From Chondrosia reniformis (lineage: Eukaryota > Porifera > Demospongiae > Chondrillida > Chondrillidae): a DNA stretch of 64,000 bases. Of the stretch, positions 14,725 to 27,100 are shown piece after piece. Made by a program: the position numbers and the translations under genes. Under the pieces are notes generated by a model. That model did no database searches and had not been told where the DNA came from. It worked only from the letters and a program-made list of their open reading frames with translations. How positions within the stretch are numbered: the stretch's first letter is position 1; each line of letters opens with the position of its first letter. The DNA is taken from contig OX359200.1 in NCBI GenBank assembly GCA_947172415.1, forward strand, positions 4,280,501 through 4,344,500, given 5' to 3'.

Positions 14725-17700
14725 CTATTCAATAGGCTCTATACAGGCCCTCAGAGTACAAAGTACCCCTCCACCACTGGTACAGGAACTGCGAACAAGA
14801 GAACAAGTAATCTGGTGAAACACAAACATTCACTACCACAATTTATGTATATCATGGAAGGAGACTTCCACCTTAACTACTAGACAGGAAAACTGGGTCC
14901 TAAACTAGGAGGAAGTACATAGTGTATGCGATAAAAAGAAGTAACATTTCCCATCCACTTTTCAGATATTATTCAACTATCTTGTGTCTGTATCTTATGA
15001 GGTGAATTCAAATTAAGTGCATAGAGCCGTACCAAGTATTACATCCATCATCGGCAGGGAAGCTCTCCCCAGTTTCATAGAGCACTCCATTGTATGTACA
15101 ACCACATCTATTGCAGCACTCATTAGGTCTGGGAGGTAGAGTAGTAGCACCTTTGGGACAAGCTGCACAGAGCACCGCCTGCATAGTGTTGGAATATAAT
15201 AAGATACTGTATGTCACAGCTACAATAATTCAGTGCATTTGCATAAACATATGGTTTCAATGATTCAAGCTCCCTAGGGCCTATGCACTACATTAGTCAT
15301 GTTTATTGAAATTTACACTGTATACATAATACAATCAATACATTCACCTAAGTGTAAGCAATTAATATTATCAATGTATGGTCTGTGCTTTATAATGAAA
15401 GACTCACAGAACAGTCCAGTGGCACTGCAGTAGTACACACATGTCCACATCCATTGGAACAGCACTTTTCACCCTCAGTACAATTATCATCACTGCTGCA
15501 CAATTCAGCACAAATGCCACCTTGACCAGGTCTCACTGGTGGACATACCACTGCATAGAGAGTAAATATGAAGGAATATATAAGGAGTGCTTGTTGCGAT
15601 CATTTTGAGAATAAATCCTTATTAAGTGTCAGGAATATGAATTTACTAATTCTGGATGTTTTGACCCAGAGGTCTTCATCAGCAAAAAATATCAATATTA
15701 AATTTTAATACTTCTCACATTATCAACTATATCACTACATAGATTATAGTGAACTTCTTTGAACATTAAAATTAAAGATCTGAGAATATATACACTTCTA
15801 ACCTGCAGACCATGTACATACAGGTATATATGCACATGTATTATTGTCAGTATACATATATATACTTACATGGTTTGGGAGGACAGGCTATTCTGGTGCA
15901 TGTAACAAGTCCATTACTTCTGCACGTACTGCAAAATTGAAAACATTAGGAATATAGAATAGTATATATAAATTGCAAATTCTTGGATTGCATTATTTTT
16001 ACCATTTACCATCTAATTATATGCATGAAGCAATGGCTAATATTTGAAATATTACATTACTGTATATATAGGGTTTACACAAATGTATTAAACAGCCTAG
16101 CTTCTGAGGCATTACATTATTACTACTTAAAGCTTCAATACCGGGCCATTATTACATAATATCATACCATTATTTTGATCATAAAGATATCTTACCATCT
16201 ATTGCAACCATCTCCAGCAGGAAAGGAATCTCCCTCTAAATATGACTGTCCATTATAAGTACACACTACATGGTTATAGGAATTCCAAATGAGTGACAGA
16301 TAGATGATATACATAACATAATTCATTCATACTAAGCTGTATATGTATAAGTGAATATTTAATTAATCAAACCTGGACACACTGGACAACATTTTCCTGA
16401 TGGGACAAATGGTTCATTGTCTCCACAGTCTGGCAACAGACACAAAATAGATAAACAAATCAGCTTTCCATTTATACATGTGCTACAGAGAGAAAATATA
16501 TATAGTATATTATGTATATATGCATGTATACAAATAGATCAACTGCTCGTTGAAATATAAAATGCATACCATGGGCTACAAGGGTTACTATTGTCTGTTT
16601 CACCATCTTGGAGTACTTTGCCATTTGGTAATTTACAGGAGGTAGATTGGCAGGCATTTTGACATTTCTTCAGAGATATGAAGTTGTTTGCGTTGCCTCT
16701 GCAGCCTCCATATATGAATTGTTCACACTGCTCGCTGGTGGTATTGTAAAAGTATCTTGGGATGTAAGCTTCGCAGGGTCCAGAATCTGGTTCCAGTGAA
16801 CATACTAAGAGTATACAAAATTGATACTTTATATACATATAAAGGTATGTTGAAAAAAACAATGCAGACACATATACACACGTAAACACTTCTATGGACA
16901 AAATAGTCTACCATGCAAGACATCGCTCTAATTTATATATAAACTATTAGTACAAGATTGAACAAATAATAGCAATTATATAATAATTTGTAATAGTAAA
17001 TGTAGGTATGTAGTATATGTAGGTATGTAAAATACATTACAAATATACTAGGAAATTAATAACTTACTAGATGTTGTTGGACAAGCTATTTCAGTACAAG
17101 CTACATGACCATCTAAACCACAAGTGCTATATAGAAAAGAGATCAGTCAAAAGTGTTTTCAAGGTTATACTGTAAAGGCCTACACTTACCATGTATTACA
17201 ACCATCATCAGCAGGAAAGGTATCTCCAGGTTTGTATACCTCTCCACTGTAGCTACAGTGACAGCTACCACAGCAGCTGTCAGGTGGAGGAGGAATGACT
17301 ACAGCACCAGGAGCACAGGCTAAGCATGAGACGGCCTATAAAGAGTTGTAAGAGATAGTCGGTCATATATAGTGCAATTACAGAATATATCAATGCATGG
17401 CACAGTATACTTCACACAATGAAAGACTCACAGAACAGTCCAGTAGCACAGCAGTTGTACACACATGTCCACATCCATTGGAACAGCATTTTTCACCCAC
17501 ACCACAGTCATCATCACTACTGCACCTTTCAACACATGTTCCAATTTTACCAGGTCTCAATGGCGGGCATACTATTGATTAATGCAACCATATTTAGTTA
17601 TAATTTAATATTTGTATAGATTTTTTATAATAATACGTTATGTTTAAAACATTTCCCATTAAAAACAATACAGGTTTATCTATGTTTCTAAACATATTGT

Positions 17701-18351
17701 CATGAATCCACATTAAGGGTATATATACAAATCAATTCATATATTCACACAGACCCTAAATATAAATGTTACAGAACATGTGTTGAAACACTCATACATA
17801 GGAATCCCACAGAAAATACACACATTCAGCTAAATCTTTGACAGGCATGGTGTCATTACATTATTAATGTAAATATGCTCTACAATTAATACTATATATA
17901 ATAGTTATCCATATAAAAATACTATATAATATCCACATAGTTATATTTAGTAATATTAATTAGAGCACACAAATGAGTAGCATACCATTATTAATAGACT
18001 ATTTATAACATTGATTTACCTAGAGTTGGACATTGATTAAAACGAACACACTTTCTCTTCAAGTTATCAAGAAGATAACCCCTGGGACAAGCACAGCCAG
18101 GTCTGCAAGCAACTCTGCAAGTTTCAATTGGGTTTTCACATGTAGCTGGACAAACAGTCTGAGCACAGCGTGTATAGACCTGTCCTTCAATGGGGCATCC
18201 TGCACAAGGGATATATAAAATTAAAAATTAAACCAAACAATATTTTTAAAAAATTAATGGATATATTATTCTTTCTCTCACTTCTCCACCAGAAAGCATT
18301 AGCTGAAACTGTCAGAGAAAGTATAGCGGCAATGAACAGCAAATCTTTCAT
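14725..18351 (-). CDS. Secreted multidomain TIL-WAP-VWC-Kunitz protein, 12 exons
   Basis: Exons 18351-18282, 18199-18020, 17571-17432, 17335-17190, 17126-17068, 16804-16570, 16482-16373, 16265-16196, 15928-15870, 15550-15408, 15178-15033 and 14788-14725 join in phase to 473 residues. Order: signal peptide ([17 protein letters not shown]); TIL domain, about residues 24-83 ([17 protein letters not shown] start); WAP 84-130; VWC 131-198; Kunitz 199-250 ([24 protein letters not shown]); VWC about 255-313; VWC 314-356; WAP 357-404; VWC 405-473 with stop. It is extracellular, probably a protease inhibitor or matrix protein. The Kunitz P1 position is Glu instead of Lys/Arg, so trypsin-like inhibition there is unlikely. 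WAP exons are phase 1-0 and VWC pairs 0-2 and 2-1, so WAP+VWC makes a symmetric cassette present twice. Partial relics lie at 6360-6929 and 12844-12978. Confidence 0.88.
15585..15720 (-). repeat. Fold-back repeat family, copy B (intronic)
   Basis: Carries tgttgcgatcat and the minus-strand block gctgatgaagacctctggg (15657-15683), followed by aaaac in place of the gaaac seen in other copies. It lies in intron 9 of the TIL-WAP-VWC-Kunitz gene. The second arm is not clear. Confidence 0.6.
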
Positions 18352-19592
18352 TCTTTGGAAACACTTTCAAAAACACATAGAATTATGATTCGTAAGTAAA
18401 ATCTTAGCTGTATTTATACAAAAGGCTTGGCATGGTCACTCCGAATCTGTCAATGTGATAATATGCAAATAAATGTCTCTAGAAACCACAAGAAAACCCA
18501 AAATGACCATGTTACCTCTAATTAATACCAAACACAATGACCTCACATTTACACATGAAACCATTTCCTGTAAGATGTTATTTTGGCTTCAATGATCAAA
18601 CATTATGATAAACATGCATAAATTAAATAGACTGACTTGCAAAATTGCATATATATACATACAAGGATAAAATTATTTGTGTCAGCATTCCTCTGAACAC
18701 ATTTTAACCATTATATGTGACTTAGCTAAACTTTAAAATTAACAATGCAGTACTATACAAACACAAAGCTTATAAAAGAACAAGGGCAATACATAATGAA
18801 TTCTATTGTGACAATTTACATGATATAATGTGCATATAGACTAGGAGTATACACTTGTATAATATATGTCAGACCGCTATTGGTATATAGACTCAATAGG
18901 CCCAAAGTACAAAATTAATATACTCACTGCTTACAAAAAGGCTGGTCTATACCTATAGGACAGAATCTTTGAGTAAAAAGCTGTCTGTAGCATAAATTAT
19001 CTAAAATACCATATACAGTGTATATTCCTAAAACTATATGGTTAAACCTACGTATAAAGCTAAGGAAGTACATATAAGGAGAATATATATATAATTTTCT
19101 TAGACTAATAACTTAGGGCAAACCTAAAGAGCTTAGGATAAGGAGACAGTTAAGCTTCATTCTTCAAATTGATTTCTCCATTGGGACAGAGAGCTGTTGC
19201 ATGCATATTAGGGTATGACTTCCCATCCTTCCTAGACAGTAAAACTGGGTTCAAAGTAGAGGCCAGTTTAGGTGATGAAATTTTTATTGTCATTGAGTAA
19301 GGTTAAAGTTATGATCGTGGTTCCATCACTGATTTTAACATTTTTAATTCTCCTTTTAATATATCTTCCTAGCTAATGAGCTGACTAAGTGGAGCATTAT
19401 AATTAGATAATCCCTTGCATGTACGTAGCTACAACATCAGTATCACAGAAAAGTGATAAAAATTATAAACTTCAGATAAAAAATGTAACAACAAAAAGGA
19501 CTTCTGAATCAATACCCAATGGACGGACAACAGATATAGCAGAAATTAAAAAATGATGATAAATGAGGTATTGATATACACAGAATATATAT
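18352..19592. other. Upstream region of the Kunitz/WAP gene
   Basis: 18352-18480 must include that gene's promoter. The remainder is AT-rich with no exon recognised. Confidence 0.35.
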
Positions 19593-19975
19593 ATACCCCG
19601 TTGCTGGGGCAACCGCCTGTGTATATATTTCGTAACCGGGATATAACAGGATTTAAGAAGCTATATACTACTACCATCGGCTTCTTAAATCCTGTTATAT
19701 CCTTGCCCAAATATGGTAAACTAAGACGTTTCTTCTTGGGGAGTGGACAATTCTCCTTACATTTATGACAGTTGGAGTAGTCAGGGCAAGAGCATTCTAT
19801 GAAGTCGTCAGCGTTTAAGCAAAACTAACCAGACTCTAGATGAGCCATCCTGAAAGTCCCGCCAAAATAACGTTAAGAAGCGACAGAGTATATCACTTAT
19901 ACCACGGCGCTTCGGTGTATATGGATTTTATACGTACTCGCCCTCGGGCGCGTTGTATAACTAATACATATAATG
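19593..19975. repeat. Dispersed repeat R1 with two hairpins
   Basis: Same unit as 37639-37985 and 39110-39400. It has a ccgttgctggggcaaccgcc start, an inverted pair around 19635-19705 (ggatataacaggatttaaga against tcttaaatcctgttatatcc), then a shared block whose minus strand can read LNADDFIECSCPDYSNCHKC, and a second palindrome near 19895-19960 (accacggcg / cgggcgcgttgt area). The 137-residue open frame crossing it looks accidental. Confidence 0.75.
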
Positions 19976-21123
19976 TTCCATGGTATGGCTGGATTGATTG
20001 TAACCTATATAGCAATAAAACAACAATGAAACATAAGGAATTTAGCAATACAAAGTCTCTGTTTCATATCAACAGGATATGGAATACATATAACAGAGGA
20101 AAATGTATCAGCACATTTGTAATCGCATTCATGCTGATAATGATAACTTGCAATTGGTATCTGTTATTAATGGACAGATTGTTTACATACGTATATATAA
20201 TCTGTGGTCAATGTGATACATATAGGCATAAGTATAGTATACAGAAAGAATAGTCCATGCAAATAACCCCAACACTCATAGCAATTCCTAGCTATAGATT
20301 ATTATTGTACGTATTAGATCTAATGTGTTCTGGGTATGAACATATATGTATGTAAGCTTTACATTACATATCTGCAAGTCCAAAATACTGTTTCCAATTA
20401 AAGTGAAGGTGGAGGCTACAGTCTCACTTATCATGAAACCACAAGTGTTTCACCTGGGGTGGATTAATAAGTGAAGGTAGTCATTGAAACTCCCTCTCAT
20501 TGAAGTGTACACTGATAAGCCCAAATGAGACGAAACAGCTGCCTGTGCATGTTTTTTTTCATCTTGGATGACTGGGAGCCGATCACGGTTGTTAATTTTG
20601 GCCCCCCAGCCAAGATTAGACTTCGGTCACTTGGCTGGCCATGGTTTGGTGTAATACATTACCAGTGATTATTTGCTTATCATCATAGTCTTTGCACAAT
20701 TAATTCCTTTAGTTCAATGTAACTAATTTCCATGTTAAACTATACGTACACTACAATGGGAAAATTGATTAGCTAGATTTATATGTATTTGTAGGAGTTA
20801 CTTAGGACACAAATGTTTCTATATACGTATAATGATGAACTAATATTGAGAAGGATAACTCACCATGGGTACAGAATAGAAATCTTAGTCATAGTTACTG
20901 CATGTGCAAAAATTTTGTATACCACATACTTTTAACTGATCCTCCATGAAAATTCAAGTGGTATGCTACATAAATCCACAGGCCTACGTGTATATTGGAT
21001 ATACTTTTATATATTTATGGGATTTCTAATCTTTCCATGATACTTCATATGCAAATGCAGCAGATTGAAGCTTCCAAAATACCATAAAATAAGTCTTTAA
21101 ATTAAGTGCAAGTGTGAATAGAG
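19976..21123. other. Intergenic, no gene recognised
   Basis: Contains a GC-richer patch 20400-20660 without splice-supported exons. Nothing identified. Confidence 0.3.
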
Positions 21124-24100
21124 TTATGAGTCTAGTTTGGCACAACAGATGGCTCCCTTGCCATCATGAAAATAGAGGAAAGAGGTTTCTTGGCCATTGT
21201 ATTCAGTAGCCTTTCTTTCATTGCTCTCAGGGAAAATGTGTAGGAAACTGTGGAAACCACCTTCCAGACAAGGGAAAATCCCCTTCATCCTCCCCTCTTT
21301 GTTTAGCCAGTAAGCTTCCACTAAGTGGCAAACCCTACTATAGCTACCATTTTCATCCCTTGAAGACTTCCTGAACATAGATACAGCCACTAAATGACCT
21401 ATAGCATAATTGAAGAAAAAATCTAAAATCATTTACATACAATTATGTACACTAAAATAAAAAGTAAATCAATGCAAAATCTAACCCTACATTATATACT
21501 ACTAGAATCATGTAGGCCTGAGTATACTTATAAAGATTAAAGTAATTAAAGTAAACGATCTAGAACTCTTACAAACTTTGACGAACGTACATAGGTGCAT
21601 GCACTCTCTCCTTTTCTCTCTTACCTTTAACTCCAAGATTTTGGTACTCCACTACAAACCCAGGTAGTTTCTTGTGTAGTTCTAGTCTAACTGCAGGAGA
21701 ACTGAAAAGAAGCAGTAAGATGTACAATAAATACTGTGATACAGTGTAAGTACATTAGACTATTGTCTTACAAAAGGCACAATACACATGTACATTCTTT
21801 GTCATACTTTTGATTTCTCCTCAATATGACAAGGCAATTTCCAACTCCAAAGGCTGCACAGCTACTAGCACTTCCTTCGCTGCAACCAACTGTATCCACC
21901 ACTTTCAATAGAGCAAAATAGGGCTCCGATCGTGCTATATACTTCACAGCATTAGTTTCCTTCCCGTCTTCCTCTTCAGACCCTTCAACTCTCAAAGGTA
22001 AGAGAGTAAGAGGATCATAAATGCACAGTTTGGTAGCAGAGTATGTGATGAGCATTCCAGGCAGAGTCCACAGGCCTGCATAGTCTTCATCTACTGCAAT
22101 GGCACCATCTCCAAGTCCCTTCTGGATCCTACATTATAAAATCATGTTATAATGTACATCTTTACCAGGCTTTTAGAATATATAGACATAGCATTGTGTT
22201 ACAAAACATTGTCTCCAAATATAAAAGGGGTATTCCCTATATAACAATTAGTACAGGCAAGCACATACGTTGATCCAACTAGCTTGAACCATTCCTTGTC
22301 ATAACTTCCTTGGAATGGGAGATTCTTTCTGAGGGTAACTTCAAGTTCAACATCTAATGGTTCCTCTTGTAGTTTCCCATTAACTCCAAAGATCAATTGC
22401 CTACAGATACCAAAATTGTGTGAAATAGGTACACCAGGTACAGTCCATGAAACAGATTACGCCTGCTGATATCTCTAAGCTTGGGTATACAGGTATATGT
22501 AAAAACAACACAAAACACCTGCTTGTATTATATAAGACCCCTCTACAATATGTCATGTGCTTTGTATATGGAATGCAAAACTGCATGTCCACAGAACATA
22601 AAAAATGCATTGCCTGCATTTTATGACTCAAATTACAGAGGTAGAAAGAAGGTTTGCTTTGAATGCCACATGTAAAACTTACTGATATCTTGCTTCACTT
22701 CTCTTCTGTAAACACGTACAGAATGCAACAGATCTGCATGCAGTAATTTAAAGTATGTATTGGTGAAAAAGTTGATATCAATAAAATTATACTTTTCTGT
22801 CAGTTAGAAAACTATGTACAGGACAGTTGTAATTATACGTAATACTAAAAAGATTGCCTACTATAAACTGTGTTAACATACTGTGTGTGTCTCATCCAAT
22901 GATTGGAGCAGCTCATGATGTCTTCCACTGAGGGAATCTGATGAATAAATCCATTTGAGGCCCAGTAACAAAATGGCTCTTTGAAGGATGCATTGTCTTC
23001 ACATTGAACAAACTATAATTGCCAGTAAAAATGATAAGTGACTACTGTGGGTCATAAGAATAGCCACATATGATAAAGAAGGCATTTATATGCTGAGAAA
23101 TGGTCATGTACATAATATATATAAATAAGCACTTTAAATACTATATACGTAGTGTACTGCTATTAAACGTACCATAAGGAAGGAAACTAAAAAGGGCTGA
23201 TGGTCACTAGGATTGCAGGTAAAAGCAAGCACCAAAGTACCCTCTCCGTAAATAAAGTGGTACAGCAGACTCAAGTGCAGAGCTTTAGACTACAAGAAGA
23301 GAACAATGACACGAGAGAAACCAGTAAAAAAGAATTTAGAAACATGTACATGCAGAGGAGCACAAATAAACCAAACGTCAAATTGCAGAAAATTAATTCA
23401 GTATATTTGGCTATAAAAAGGATGAACAAGCTTTCAGGCATGCACCCTATACACCATATTTGTCACAGTAATTTTGTATGTCTGCTTACAGCTTCAATTT
23501 GTCTGCTCAATTTTTTAGCATATTAAAAATAAAATATAAATGATGTCATGATTTTCATGTGGAATGTCTCCATAATAAAATGCACATTATGGAACTTAAG
23601 GTGGTTACTATAGTGTAGTGTCCCATGTAAACCACAGGATTAACCTGTCAAGGAGTGAGCACCAGACCAGAAAGTTTTGTTATAACCAAATTTCCTATAC
23701 GTATCTATAAACTTTAATTTGCCACAAAAAGTTTGTTTTTAAATTCATTATAAATGTGTACTCCTACTGCTAAAGTGAAAATTCTTTACTGGAGTAGACA
23801 TAATTCTAGCAAACTTCTAAACTTCAATCACACTTTAGACTATGGTATATACAATGTCATGTACGACAACATAATAACATTTAGCAATTGAATGGAAGGT
23901 TTTCTATATATCTATAGCTGATCAATGTATTAAATCACATGTTAGTAAAGAATAGACATACCAATGCATCCTGTTCTTTACTTTTAATATGCTTTTTGGC
24001 AACAGCCAAAATGTTCAGACACACTTGTCTTCCATCAGTTAAGGAAGTCTTACATAACTGAGCACTTTCTGTGCTTATTTGTTTCTTATTCTTAGTCACA

Positions 24101-27100
24101 TTCCAACATTCTGTGCTCTGGTACTCAACTTTAAAATTGCCAGTCTCATGAACTAGTACTCTCACTGGTGGAGCAGCATCATCTTCATAATGAGAACATT
24201 CCATGTGTAATAATACAACATAAAGAACAGAAAATGATCTAACCTGTTCCAAAGAAAGGATTCCCAAATGGAGCTCTTAGGCATTCACTGTTATCTGCTT
24301 TGTCAAACATTAATGATCTAAGAGAAAGTGTGAAAACCATAAAAAAGTAATCATTTGATATAAAACGTTTCCTCGTTTAATTTATTGCTTATTACTCATA
24401 TAGGCAGTTATACCTATGGTAAATTATTTCAATTCTTGAGTTACTAATGAAGTATTGCATAACTTGAATGAACACTCAATCACCTCTCTAGGATGGCCAC
24501 TGCTTAATGTGGTCATTGCAATTGAGTCACAAGCTTGACTCACAGCTAATAAAATTACTTTATTTTAAGAAAGAAATGAGAGAGGAGAGTGACCCTGGAT
24601 GGTGTACCTGATGAATTGAAAGAGGAGATCAAGAGAAAGCTACATACAGTTGAAAGAGGAGATCAAGAGAAAACTACATACAGTTGAAAGAGGAGATCAA
24701 GAGAAAGCTATATACAGTTGAAAGAGGAGATCAAGAGAAAGCCACATACAGTTGAAAGAGGTGATAAAGAGAAAGCTACATACAGTCGTTTTCTTTTAAT
24801 TCTGCTACATACATTATAATTCAAAATAAGCAAGGCGTATGAATGAAGAAGTCACAGTGTTTCCTTGATTTCTTGTACCATTTCTTTACGCCAAATACTC
24901 TGTCTGTGTCTTCATCTTTGGGAGGGTGACTCTGCAATGGAGGCTTCTGTGATGGAGGCTAGTCAGAACAGTTGCTCAAGCGACAATCCCATCTCCAGTA
25001 CATTGTGTGCAGTGTGCAGCCGGGCCATGCCACTCAGACATGATGGTACCATCTTTATCCATGGGCTGGTCAAAGATCGCTGTCATGGGTCTGGGAAACC
25101 TCTGTCATCTGTCCCAACAGGCTCTCTATTGCCTCCCTCTACCATCAGTCAGTCTCCTAATTCTCGGCCCCATCTTTCCTAAGCCCAGGCTTTTGTGGAG
25201 AATCCCACGTAGAACGCGGGAATTTTCGGCAAACAAGCTCGCCACCATTCTTGGTGACATCGTTAATGAGAACAGCGAAGTGTCTTGGAATCGCTTTTTT
25301 ACTCTTCCCTTCACACTGCCTGAGATCTCCAGCAAGAGCAAGACACAGGAGGAGCTTGGCCTCTCAAGTCAATGAAGCCATTAGGCAGGAATCTGATCAG
25401 TATCACCCATCACCCACCAACAACCGACTACACCATGATCCCCTCAAGAACTTCACAACTCGGGTTGCCGTCAAGCTAGAAGAGGGTGACTTCAAAGGGG
25501 CAGTCCGCATTGCCAGTTCCGTGGAATCCTTTGCGCCAAACAACCCTGTCAGCCATTAGGAGCAAACACCCAGCACCGCACCCCAACTCGTCCATCCGAC
25601 CACCACCACTGGTGGATCAAGTACAGGGGTTGCAGGTATCTTGTCAGGAGGTGGTTAGAGCAATCAAGTCCTTTCCATGTGGTTCAGCAGGAGGCCAAGA
25701 TGGGCCTTGTCCACAGCACCTTAATCCTTTAAGGCCCATAAGCCACTTTAGTGGCTTTGACCGTTAACACCCGTAACGTAAAATAAACATACGATCTTTT
25801 CGAAATTTGCATAATCGATAGCGCTAGTATAGTATAACCTACGTGTGAAATATTAAACATTTCTGTTACAGTATAACTGGATAATGAAAGAATGTATTAC
25901 ATATTGCAAGTATACAGATTACGAAAGTGTTAACGAAAAACACATAGTTTACGGAAGTTATACCGAATATATAAAATGGCCGTCAAAACGAGGACTAATT
26001 TTCTTACACGAATTTTACATTTCTTACATTTCGTGGTCTTTTGAACATCAGCGAAGGATCTTTGGAAGGTTTTTAGAATTAAAGTTAAAAACAGAAATAT
26101 AAAAGGTTAGAAAAGGTAGTTTTTACTCATGTGCCACTAAAGTGGTCTTTGGGCCTTAAGGGGGTAGCGAAAACAGCAACACGAGGGCCTTAAAAGGTTA
26201 AGGATATGGTCAGTAGTTCCGCCAGAGGTGGTGCTCTTCACCTGCAGAGAGGCCTTATTGCCTTGGTCAACCTGGTAATTGAGGGTAAGACTGCTCCCTC
26301 AGCTTGCGCCTTTTCTTTGGGGCTCCCCTTGTTGCCCTGGAGATGGAACTTTGGACAGAAGGGTAGAGGAGGTCCTCCATGATCTGAGCCTGGTGGAGAG
26401 TGCAGCTTTGGATTTGGGGCTGCATCTCAACCATGACAAGTCGGAGTTAATCTGTGTGGACACTGCCACCAGAGATGCCATGCCCCCAGCCTCCGTCCAG
26501 TTGACCCAAGTGATGCCACCCTTCTGGGTTCACCCATTGGTTCTGCTGATGGAGTGGACAACACCATCAAGAAAAAGAAAGAGGCCCTGGAAGTGATGGG
26601 AGGCAGACTCCAACATCTGTACACACACGATGCCTTCTGTTTACTCTGCCATGTCTTCTCCTTGCCCAAGATATTATACATCTTGCACACGTCTCCCTGC
26701 TTCCTCTCCACCGAACTGGAATTGTTAGACCAACTACAGAGAACACTGTTCGGGTCCATAGCCAACATAGACCTTTTAGTGAACTATCCAGCCGGGACCC
26801 AAGCTACTCTCCCAGTATGGTCAGGCAGCCTTGGTATCCGGAGTGTCACCCAGCTGTCACCTTCTGCCTTCTTGGCCTCTGCTGCTGGGTCCTCTGACCT
26901 TATCCATCAACTTCTCCCTCCCAGGTTGAGAGATGCCATCTACCCTGAACAGAAAGAGGCCCTCAAAGTCTGGAGAATTGGTCAATCGGTTGCATGCCCG
27001 TATTGCCATGGGCCTTCGCCTAGGAACCCCACTGTGCTTGCCTCATGTTTGCCGTCACTGCGGGGCTGAAGTTGTTAATCTTGGCACTCATGTCCTCAGC

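Noticed and set aside
17195..17215. CTGATGATGG hammerhead-like core on the minus strand
   Set aside because: It is part of the VWC coding exon (PADDGCN codons) and has no stem II or GAAA.
19840..20253. 137-codon plus-strand frame
   Set aside because: Starts inside dispersed repeat R1 and has no coding character or splice context.
23200..23526. 108-codon plus-strand frame
   Set aside because: Lies antisense in an intron of the minus-strand gene region, with no recognisable domain; composition is like the surrounding intron.
24611..24625. CTGATGAATTGAAAG as a hammerhead core
   Set aside because: No stem II between the two core parts; it is the start of a 34-bp tandem repeat.
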